Source: JAADHY01 sp964428935 (lineage in GTDB: Bacteria > Planctomycetota > Planctomycetia > Planctomycetales > Planctomycetaceae). From it: a stretch of 22,568 nt of DNA. Both the position numbers and the translations under genes were made by a program. Below the pieces are notes generated by a model. That model did not search any database, was not told where the DNA came from, and saw only the letters and a list, made by a program, of their open reading frames with translations. Positions 9,217 to 15,985 of the stretch are shown here, piece by piece. Positions within the stretch are counted from its first letter, which is position 1, and every line of letters starts with the position of its first letter. The stretch covers positions 1-22,568 of the forward strand of contig CAYSAG010000052.1 of the NCBI GenBank assembly GCA_964428935.1, in the 5' to 3' direction.

Positions 9217-12087
9217 TCACTGCACCCGCGTCACAATCGGAAACAGCTCGCGGGGACGGCTCTTCGGAATGAACCGCGGAATGGCCAGGTTCGCCACTTG
9301 CGACTCGACGCGCTCGAACATGTCCTCCCGGACTCCCTGCGGAGTTGGCTCGCGCGAAAGGACCATTCCCGGCCGCTGGTCGAACTGGTGTTTCCACAAG
9401 ACTCGCCCGGTTTGCGAGTCGACCAGCTGCGCCAGACAGGTTCCCACCGTTTCGGGCACTTGCACTTCGTCAGGTCCTGAGCCGGGCAGGAGGTTGCGAA
9501 TCGTCAGGGTTTGGCCGCGGGCTTCGCTGTAGTGAATCAGCAGCCTGATCGGCGCCGTCTCGGCCGGAACCAGCTCCAACGCCTTCAACCGTTTCGACGC
9601 AGCCTCGCGTAGACGTTCTGCCGTCTTCGCTTTGTCGCCGTACTGCAGCGTGCCGACCTGCACTTCAATGGCGACCGGGCTTCCCGGCCGCACCAAAGCT
9701 TCCTGCTCGCTGACGGCTTGCAGAGCCGGCTGAATTCGGTCCCACGGAATGGACAGCCTTTTCAAGAGGACCGGTCCGCTGAGTCCCCGGCGGACAGCTA
9801 CACAAACCTGCTCCTTTCCCAACAGCCAGACGGGCAGGTCACCACCGGGAAAGTCTCGCACCAGACGCCACACCTCCAGCTTCGAGCGTCGGTCGACCAA
9901 AACTTGGTTGTACACCAGCCAGCCGCTCTTGTCGGGCAGCCATTGGATTCCGTAGCGCCGGTCGAACGACGAGGTTTCCAGCGGAATTTCTTCAATGGGT
10001 TCGGCCTTGTTGTTCCAGACGACCAGTCGGTCGTTCAAGATGGCCGCCAGCTCGGTCACGTCTGAGGAAAAGGCGACCGCGCGGCAGAAAGCGAACGACA
10101 GACGGCTCATGCCAGGCGGTACGCCCATGCTGGCCACAATCCTGGCGGTGCTCAGATTGACGACGAACAGACCCTCGCTGGTGGCAACCGCCACGTACTT
10201 TCCGTTGGGGCTGAGAGTGATTTGGTAGTCGTTGTACGTCGAGCAGGGCAACGGCCGGTCCTCGCCTGTCTCGACGTCGTACACGTGGAGGCTCCGGCGG
10301 TAGCCCACCACCAGGTGCTTCTCGTCGCAAAACGCCAAGAACACCACGTGCGGTCTCGACTCCGCTGCGTACTTGATGGTTCGCACCGTTTCGCCCGTCG
10401 ACAGCGACACGACCTGCACTTCGCTGGTGGTCTCCGCTCGCGGCGCTGCGAAGGCGAAGTACTTCAAGTCGCTGCTGACTGCCTGCCGGTACTCCACGTC
10501 GCCGCGCGGCAGCGAGACACGCCCCACTTGCTCGAACGTCTGCAAGTCGTAGACGGCTCCGTCGGCCAAGACGAGCGGCCGCGGGAGCGTGACGTAGTCG
10601 ATGCAATGGGTCCGGCCGTTGGACAGGCCAATCAGAGAATTCTCGTCCCACTGGGCCGAAGTGGGCTGCTGGGCGGTGGAGCGGCTGAAGGTGCCCGACC
10701 CGGACGGCGGCGCGCTGGTCGAGCCGTTTGGTCGGGTGGTCCGTCGAACCGCGGTGGCTGCGCTGGTCGAAGGAACGACCGGCCGGGAAGCCGTCACTGT
10801 GCTCGACGACGGACGGACCGGTCCAGCGGAAGGACTCGACGGGCTCGACGCGGGCACGCCCGCTCCTCGACGGCTCGCCAGACCGCTGTCCGCTGGGCCA
10901 CTCGTTGCAGACACCCTAGCCGTCCGCGAAGGAGCCGGCGCGGTCGTGCGGCTCGGGACACTCACCGTCGTGCGACCCGCACCGCCGCGCGACGGCACCG
11001 GGAACGAGCTGGGGCGGGTGGTCGAAACGGGCAGGGTGGAACGACGCTCGGTCGTCGGTGCTCGGGAACCGGCAACCGGTCTGGCTGGCGGCGCGGTGGC
11101 GGCCGGCGAGGAGCGTCCGGCTGGCGTGGTGGAAGCGGTGGTCGTGGCCGGTCGGGTCGGCGACCGCATGGCCAAAGGCCGCTCGATTTTCGTCGCGCCG
11201 CCCGGGCCGCCGGGGCCGTAGCTGCTGTGCTTCACTTTGGGTTTCGGCAGCACGTCGCTGGGTTTGAGCGGTCGCAGCGTGCGAGCCGCCGCTTCAGCCA
11301 CCCGAAACGGCTCGCTGGAAAGGCCGGCTTTGGAAACGCAGTCGACCCGGAAGTACGTTCCCTCCCAGTAGCCCACGTAAATGGTGCGGAAGGGGAAGAC
11401 CGGCAGGCCGACGTCGTCGAACGTGGTGTGGGAAAGAACGACTCGAGCCGCCGGCATGCCGCTGACGCGACCCGTACGCACGGAGTCCACGCCTGAGAGC
11501 TGAATCGACTGGTCTCCGTAGCGCAACCAACAACGGCGTCCCTGCTGCTGGACCGAAAAGAACGCCCGGTCGGGGTTCGGCTCGTCCCGCTCCTGCACAG
11601 CCAGTCCCGCGTCTGGTCCCAGCCAAACCCAGGTCCGCACCGACGCTTTCTCGTCGGGAACCTGAATGCACCGCATGCCTTTCGGCGGACGAATGGCGAA
11701 GTGTTGCAGCGCGTGCTCGCGGTCCAGGTCGGCCAACAGCTCGGGCGAAGGCCGCCATTCTTTCGGCGAGAACAACCGCAGCACCAGCCACAACAAGAAA
11801 AAAAACCCGACAATGCCTCCGCCAGCGGCCAGCACCTTGGGGTTGGTCAGCAACTCGCGCACCGGTGACTCGGCCGTTCGCCGCCGAGTGGCCGGGCCGA
11901 CCGGTCCGGGTTCGAACAAGTCGTCGAACTCGGCCGTCGGTGCGACAGCCGCCCGAGAGGCTCGACGCCGCGTCCCCGGCACGTGAATCTGTCCGCCGCA
12001 GTAACGGCACGGCAAGACCTGCCCCGCCTTGTCGTCCAGAAAACGAAACCGTTTTCCGCAAACCGGACACTCAGCAAAAATGGGCAT
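9217..12087 (-). CDS. Zinc ribbon-TM-Ser/Thr/Pro linker-beta-propeller membrane protein
   Basis: The protein has 956 residues. The ATG at 12087 is chosen because the zinc ribbon (C7, C10, C27, C30, CPVCG and CRYCG) starts there; the frame stays open far upstream through the neighbouring gene. One TM helix follows at about 84-106. A folded region of unknown type (about 110-280) precedes a low-complexity Ser/Thr/Pro/Arg-rich linker (about 285-480), then a beta-propeller with WD40-like blades (about 490-800). The C-terminal domain (about 804-956) is shared, twice, with the 1589-residue neighbour. Cytoplasmic ribbon and external propeller are the likely topology. Its position directly after DUF2752 and E2 suggests one transcript with the Ubl system. 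Function is unknown. Confidence 0.8.
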   Translation of the reverse strand: MPIFAECPVCGKRFRFLDDKAGQVLPCRYCGGQIHVPGTRRRASRAAVAPTAEFDDLFEPGPVGPATRRRTAESPVRELLTNPKVLAAGGGIVGFFFLLWLVLRLFSPKEWRPSPELLADLDREHALQHFAIRPPKGMRCIQVPDEKASVRTWVWLGPDAGLAVQERDEPNPDRAFFSVQQQGRRCWLRYGDQSIQLSGVDSVRTGRVSGMPAARVVLSHTTFDDVGLPVFPFRTIYVGYWEGTYFRVDCVSKAGLSSEPFRVAEAAARTLRPLKPSDVLPKPKVKHSSYGPGGPGGATKIERPLAMRSPTRPATTTASTTPAGRSSPAATAPPARPVAGSRAPTTERRSTLPVSTTRPSSFPVPSRGGAGRTTVSVPSRTTAPAPSRTARVSATSGPADSGLASRRGAGVPASSPSSPSAGPVRPSSSTVTASRPVVPSTSAATAVRRTTRPNGSTSAPPSGSGTFSRSTAQQPTSAQWDENSLIGLSNGRTHCIDYVTLPRPLVLADGAVYDLQTFEQVGRVSLPRGDVEYRQAVSSDLKYFAFAAPRAETTSEVQVVSLSTGETVRTIKYAAESRPHVVFLAFCDEKHLVVGYRRSLHVYDVETGEDRPLPCSTYNDYQITLSPNGKYVAVATSEGLFVVNLSTARIVASMGVPPGMSRLSFAFCRAVAFSSDVTELAAILNDRLVVWNNKAEPIEEIPLETSSFDRRYGIQWLPDKSGWLVYNQVLVDRRSKLEVWRLVRDFPGGDLPVWLLGKEQVCVAVRRGLSGPVLLKRLSIPWDRIQPALQAVSEQEALVRPGSPVAIEVQVGTLQYGDKAKTAERLREAASKRLKALELVPAETAPIRLLIHYSEARGQTLTIRNLLPGSGPDEVQVPETVGTCLAQLVDSQTGRVLWKHQFDQRPGMVLSREPTPQGVREDMFERVESQVANLAIPRFIPKSRPRELFPIVTRVQ

Positions 12088-12228
12088 GGCCAGTCCCCCG
12101 TTTCCACAGCGGGCTGACTTCGGAAGCCACCGCGGGTTCTGGACGACGCGGGCGGTTCCACCGCGACGGCGTCCGCCCAGCGACACCGCAGCCGACGTCG
12201 CCGCGACGACGCTTCCGTCACAGCGGCC

Positions 12229-12262
12229 GCCGTTCCGCTCCCCGGCCTCCGCCCCGAACGGC
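12229..12262 (-). other. Inverted repeat after the DUF2752 stop
   Basis: A 7-bp perfect inverted repeat (GCCGTTC at 12229-12235, GAACGGC at 12256-12262, 20-base loop) begins one base after the stop codon of the DUF2752 gene. No T-run follows. It may be an mRNA 3'-end or processing hairpin. Confidence 0.35.
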
Positions 12263-12263
12263 T

Positions 12264-12761
12264 TCAAAGGCTCGGCCACTGCCCGCTCCAGGCCAGCCAA
12301 CCCAACCGAGCCAGTCCGGTGGCAATGAGCAGCACCAGCAGGCTGTAGCCGAACAGCTTGGGCCACCGGGAGCGGAAGACCGGCCAGTCGGGGCGGGCCA
12401 ACGCGGCGAGCCGGTACGGAATTTGCGCCAGCGCGGCCAGAGCCAGCAGCCAGCCCAAAGGGTGCTCTTGCAACGACCGTCGCCAGTCTCCCTCGGCCAG
12501 GTACACAAAACTGCGAGTCAATCCACAGCCCGGACAGGGCACGTGCAGAACGGTGCGAACCCAGCAGGTGGGCGGCAGCGGGTAGCCCGGCAGGAACCGA
12601 AACTCCACCCGTTCGTCCGGCCGCACCCGCAGCGCAAAAGAAAGCACCACGACCACGACGGCCAACACCAGCATGGGCAGGTGTCGGTCGCGGTCGGCCG
12701 GTCTCAAACGGCCGACACGGCTGAAATGCCGTTCGGACGCCGCTCGTCGCACACTGGTCAC
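12264..12761 (-). CDS. DUF2752 family small membrane protein
   Basis: From the GTG at 12761 the protein has 165 residues. The DUF2752 hallmark C-P-G-C-G-L-T-R-S-F sits at 76-85. Hydrophobic segments at about 30-46, 101-118 and 137-157 indicate an inner-membrane protein with the CPGCG motif near the membrane surface. The GTG has a GGTGG ribosome site 7 bases upstream and gives a basic N-terminus before the first helix, as is usual in this family. An ATG at 12674 (136 residues) would start right at the first helix and is the alternative. The gene begins 52 bases after the E2 stop, so it is probably co-transcribed. The family's biochemical role is not established. Confidence 0.75.
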   Translation of the reverse strand: MTSVRRAASERHFSRVGRLRPADRDRHLPMLVLAVVVVVLSFALRVRPDERVEFRFLPGYPLPPTCWVRTVLHVPCPGCGLTRSFVYLAEGDWRRSLQEHPLGWLLALAALAQIPYRLAALARPDWPVFRSRWPKLFGYSLLVLLIATGLARLGWLAWSGQWPSL

Positions 12762-12813
12762 GGTTCGTCCACCGTCCTTTACTAAGTCGCAAAACGGGCC
12801 TGTCAGCGGCGCG

Positions 12814-13593
12814 CTATTTCCCGGAAATTCGAAGAATTGTCCGACACCGAACGCAGCGAATGCGAGTGGCCGTCGCCACGGGGACGCGCAGCTTCGCCGA
12901 ACACTTGGGACAGGTGACAATTCGAGCCGCTCCGCTGGACGCCGAGCCGGCTGTGGCGGCCGAGCCAGCGGTGGGAGACGCCGTTCCCGCCCTGGCGTGC
13001 TCCCCAGCCTCCACCACCGCCGCTCCACTTGCGGACCGGACGGCCGAGGCGGCTCCTCCGGACGAACCCGCTCCGGCCGACGCCCCGGAACGAGCCGCGG
13101 CGGAACCGGCCCCAGCTCCGGCCGCCTCCGGCTCCTCCACCAACATACTCACCGGGTCCAACGGCAACGAGTCGCCGTGCTGTTCCACCCAGCGAGCCGC
13201 CTCGCCGTTCAACGGGCTCTTGGTGTTGTACGACTGAAACGCCAGCATTTCACCGATTCGAGCCACAATCGACCACAGCGACTCGCCGGGGCTCCAATGG
13301 TCGCCCACACAAATGGCGTGAGGAGCAATGTTCGGGTGAAAGACGGGCGTCAGCATCCGACACTGGGGCGGCATGCGCGGGTAGTCCCGTGGCAGGTGAA
13401 TTTCGACCAAGTGACTGGTGACGACTCGCAGCGAGTCGTCCACTTGGCGCAAACCGCGAACGCGGTACTCAATCTGGTACCGTTCCGGCGGGTCGCCCTC
13501 GACCTGCACCAGCCGCAGACGCGGGTGCCGCTGGACGTACCGCAGCACCTGTTGGTAGTCGGCCTGAAGCCGTCGCAGTCTGACCGTACTCAT
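12814..13593 (-). CDS. E2 ubiquitin-conjugating-like enzyme (UBC fold) with C-terminal zinc ribbon
   Basis: The protein has 259 residues; the ATG at 13593 has GGAAG 5 bases upstream. Residues about 5-135 are a canonical UBC domain: Y-P-x-x-P-P (71-76), the H-P-N tripeptide (86-88), catalytic Cys95 in A-I-C-V, W-S-P (100-102) and the S-P-L-N-x-E-A-A stretch (126-133). An E2 accepts the activated Ubl from E1 as a thioester and passes it to an amine, usually with a RING E3. Residues about 158-222 are an Ala/Gly/Ser-rich linker, followed by an MJ0042-like ribbon (C228, C231, C247, C250) like those on the operon's membrane proteins. There is no TM segment. Retention of HPN and Cys makes true conjugation, not just sulfur transfer, likely. 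The ribbon fusion is unusual for an E2. Confidence 0.92.
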   Translation of the reverse strand: MSTVRLRRLQADYQQVLRYVQRHPRLRLVQVEGDPPERYQIEYRVRGLRQVDDSLRVVTSHLVEIHLPRDYPRMPPQCRMLTPVFHPNIAPHAICVGDHWSPGESLWSIVARIGEMLAFQSYNTKSPLNGEAARWVEQHGDSLPLDPVSMLVEEPEAAGAGAGSAAARSGASAGAGSSGGAASAVRSASGAAVVEAGEHARAGTASPTAGSAATAGSASSGAARIVTCPKCSAKLRVPVATATRIRCVRCRTILRISGK

Positions 13594-13720
13594 GGCTTCT
13601 TCCGTTCTGGTGGACTGCTACCCCAAGTTTGAGCGGGCACGCAAACGCCCTCAGTCGGACACTGCCGGTCGTTCACGCGGCGCGGAACGCGAACGGTCCG
13701 ACGGCGTTACGCGCTTGCCG

Positions 13721-13739
13721 GCGCGGCTCCCCACCGCGC
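13721..13739 (-). other. GC hairpin after the RING-HtrA stop
   Basis: GCGCGG (13721-13726) and CCGCGC (13734-13739) form a 6-bp all-GC stem with a 7-base loop, starting 7 bases after the stop at 13747. No T-run follows. Confidence 0.35.
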
Positions 13740-13746
13740 GTTGAGG

Positions 13747-15027
13747 CTACTCCTTTTCCGCTTGCTGCGGCGTCAACTGGAACCGCCGCGGAACCAGCTT
13801 CAGCAGTTCCTCAAACGCAATGGCAAAGCTCAACCCCTCACTGAACCGCTTGTCGTGAGTCCACGTGTTGATGCCAATCAAAATGCCTCGTTTCGTGTAA
13901 AGCCCCCCACCGCTGTTGCCCGGGTTGATGGCCGTCGACGTTTGAATGATTCGCAGGCGGTGCGGCCCTTTTTCCTGGAACCGAAGCTGCGAAATGACCC
14001 CGCTGGTGTGAGTCCAGCCCAGTCCCTCTGGGTTGCCCACGGCAAACACCTCTTGCCCGACCACCAACTCCGGCTGCGGCCAGTACAGCGCCGCCTGCAC
14101 CTGGTTGGAGACAACGGGAACGCGAATCAAAGCCAGGTCGATTCCAGCGGGAGCCACCCAGAGCAGTTGGGCCGGCTGGCGGGGTTGTCCCAACAGAAGC
14201 ACGCGCACCGAGTCCAGGTCGCGCGGAGTCGGCCCGAGCGCTCCGTCCGCCGCTCCCGGCTGAACCACGTGCCGGTTCGTGACAATGCAGGCCCAACCGT
14301 CCGTCAGCTTCAAGACGACGCCCGAGCCCAGTCCGAAGTTGGCCAGCCCCCGACCCACCTCAATCCACGCGTTCGCCTTCATGGCTCGGCGAATGTGCGG
14401 CGCCAGGTGCTCAATCGAAGCCGGGTCCGGCTGGAATTCGTCGACGGCCACAACGGCGGGGCGGTGCCCGGTCCAGAACCGCCAGGCTACGGCCGGCCAG
14501 ACGGCGATTCCGACCAGACCCAACAACAGACCCGCGACGGCCAAGCCGGTGCCTCGCTCGTTGTAACGCCGAACGGAGCCCAAAGCCACGACGCCCAAGA
14601 CAATGGCCCCGAAACCGGTCACGCAGCCGAACGGCAACAACGACAGCAGCCCGACCACCAACGCCGCAACGGCCAAACCATTGGTCGACCGCGAGCGGCG
14701 AGTGTGCCAGTCGTCGGTCGAAAGCGGCGGCGGAGCCGGTCGGGACGTGCCGTCGAGCGGTTTGACCCGTTGGAGCTCCTCGTGAGTAATGGTCAGCGTC
14801 GGTCGAAGGTGGGCCGGGTCACGCTGGGCGGGAGCACACTCGTAGCTGCCGCAGCCGCCCGAGTTGACCCAGCAGGTTTCGTGGTGCAGCGCTCCGCAAC
14901 GGACGCACGTCACGTAGCGCTGGCCGGTCCGCAGCTCTTGTCCGCACTGCGGGCACAAAGCCCCGGCGGCTCGCCGGTCGACCGGCCTGGATTCGAACCC
15001 CCGTGGTTCAAACGAGAACGAAGACAT
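13747..15027 (-). CDS. RING-like zinc domain - DUF4190-like membrane segment - HtrA/trypsin-like serine protease
   Basis: The protein has 426 residues from the ATG at 15027. A longer start inside the upstream gene is possible, and the ribosome site is weak (GGAG, 12 bases away). Residues 25-64 carry a C4HC3 cross-brace-type pattern (C25, C28, C41, C44, H48 or H49, C52, C59, C64), closely matching the next gene's. A DUF4190-like hydrophobic unit spans about 117-184. Residues about 220-415 are an HtrA-type S1 protease: His253 in TNRHVV, Asp297 in GIDLALIRV and Ser372 in NPGNSGGGLY. No PDZ domain follows. The RING-like domain could act as E3 with the E2 encoded 153 bases downstream, coupling Ubl tagging to proteolysis at the membrane. 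The domain calls are strong; that coupling is inference. Confidence 0.87.
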   Translation of the reverse strand: MSSFSFEPRGFESRPVDRRAAGALCPQCGQELRTGQRYVTCVRCGALHHETCWVNSGGCGSYECAPAQRDPAHLRPTLTITHEELQRVKPLDGTSRPAPPPLSTDDWHTRRSRSTNGLAVAALVVGLLSLLPFGCVTGFGAIVLGVVALGSVRRYNERGTGLAVAGLLLGLVGIAVWPAVAWRFWTGHRPAVVAVDEFQPDPASIEHLAPHIRRAMKANAWIEVGRGLANFGLGSGVVLKLTDGWACIVTNRHVVQPGAADGALGPTPRDLDSVRVLLLGQPRQPAQLLWVAPAGIDLALIRVPVVSNQVQAALYWPQPELVVGQEVFAVGNPEGLGWTHTSGVISQLRFQEKGPHRLRIIQTSTAINPGNSGGGLYTKRGILIGINTWTHDKRFSEGLSFAIAFEELLKLVPRRFQLTPQQAEKE

Positions 15028-15112
15028 TGCGGAACGCGGCTCCGATTCCCTGTGTTCGTTTTTCTGTTCCCTCGTCGTGCTTGCTCGGTCGGACCCCCAA
15101 GCTCTTCCCCGG

Positions 15113-15823
15113 TCAGCCCCCAAACTGCCAAAGGGCGAAGACGGCCAACAGGACCGAGTAGACGGTCGAAATGGCCAGAGCCGCGTAACCCATGACGGCG
15201 TAAATGGGCCCTTCCTTGGCCAGCTCTTTTCGGCGTGGGAGCACGACGGCGGCTGCGACCACGGCCACCAGCGGCGCCAAACAACCCAACACGCTCAAGC
15301 CGAACAGCACCGCCGTGGTGTTCTTCAGCCAACGAGCCCGCTCTTCGCGGTCCAACTTTCGGTGAACGTCTCGAAGGGTGAGCGGGTCGACCGTGTCGAA
15401 CTCGGCGCCGCAGTACCGACACTTCAGCGCAATGGCCTTGATCGTTTCGCCGCAGACCGGACAGGTCTTCTCGTCGCCCCAGGCCGACAGCGGCACTTGG
15501 GCCTGAGCCGCCGACTTGTCTACCGACGGAGCTTCGGCGCAACCGTAGGTGCCGCAACCGCCCACCTCGGCCCAACAGTCGCGGTGGTGCACCTGCTGGC
15601 ACTTCTGGCACGTGACGACGGCTTCTCCTTCGGCAATCGCCGACTGGCAAATCGGACAGGTCGCTCCTGCGTCGCCCGGTCCGAGCCGACGAGACTCCAG
15701 CACGCGAGCGTCCACGGTCAGAGCAATGCCCGCCTTGCACTTCGGGCAGCGGAACGACCGCTCCCGCGTCTTCTCTGGCAACCGAACCTTCGCGCCGCAC
15801 TCGCAAGTGACAATCCGACTCAC
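15113..15823 (-). CDS. Zinc ribbon - RING-like - zinc ribbon membrane protein (candidate E3)
   Basis: The protein has 236 residues from a GTG at 15823 with GAGGG 6 bases upstream. An N-terminal ribbon (C7, C9, C26, C29) is followed by a RING-like C4HC3 domain (C56, C59, C72, C75, H79/H80, C83, C90, C95) and a second ribbon of the UPF0547/DZR kind (C121, C124, C135, C138). Two TM helices lie at about 170-195 and 208-232. The RING-like domain has exactly the same ligand spacing as the HtrA fusion encoded next. Prokaryotic RING-like domains of this type occur near E1/E2/Ubl genes in published comparative genomics. A membrane-bound E3 or adaptor is the likely role. The chain ends Gly-Gly, 4-6 residues after the last helix, probably by chance. 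Confidence 0.85.
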   Translation of the reverse strand: MSRIVTCECGAKVRLPEKTRERSFRCPKCKAGIALTVDARVLESRRLGPGDAGATCPICQSAIAEGEAVVTCQKCQQVHHRDCWAEVGGCGTYGCAEAPSVDKSAAQAQVPLSAWGDEKTCPVCGETIKAIALKCRYCGAEFDTVDPLTLRDVHRKLDREERARWLKNTTAVLFGLSVLGCLAPLVAVVAAAVVLPRRKELAKEGPIYAVMGYAALAISTVYSVLLAVFALWQFGG

Positions 15824-15829
15824 TTCACG

Positions 15830-15834
15830 CCCTC
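15830..15834 (-). promoter_or_regulatory. Ribosome site supporting a GTG start
   Basis: GAGGG on the minus strand lies 6 bases before the GTG at 15823 and supports this start for the RING-like membrane protein. Confidence 0.6.
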
Positions 15835-15930
15835 AACCTTCCGGCCGCCGGTCTCCGTTCGACTTGTTTCCGCTGCGAGCACAACCCCGGCGTGGGGTGT
15901 GCACTCGTCTTGTCTGAAGGCAGCTACGGG

Positions 15931-15964
15931 GCGACGCGGAGCACGCCGGTTGCGTGCTCGTCGC
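15931..15964 (-). other. Strong hairpin in the gap before the RING-like membrane gene
   Basis: GAGCACGC (15939-15946) and GCGTGCTC (15952-15959) form a perfect 8-bp stem with a 5-base loop. It is extended by GCGAC (15931-15935) with GTCGC (15960-15964) across a 3-base bulge, giving 13 bp in all. It lies 21 bases after the stop of the upstream minus-strand gene. No T-run follows, so it may be an mRNA stability or processing element and not an intrinsic terminator. Confidence 0.5.
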
Positions 15965-15985
15965 CGTCCGCTCGCAACCCCACGC

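Noticed and set aside
14988..15003. tRNA T-arm-like word (GGATTCGAACCC on the plus strand)
   Set aside because: No matching acceptor, D or anticodon stems are found around it, and the bases encode residues near the start of the RING-HtrA protein.
13741..15195. Plus-strand open frame opposite the RING-HtrA gene
   Set aside because: It has no recognisable motif and a biased Gln/Arg/Pro composition. The opposite strand has an intact protease and zinc domain.
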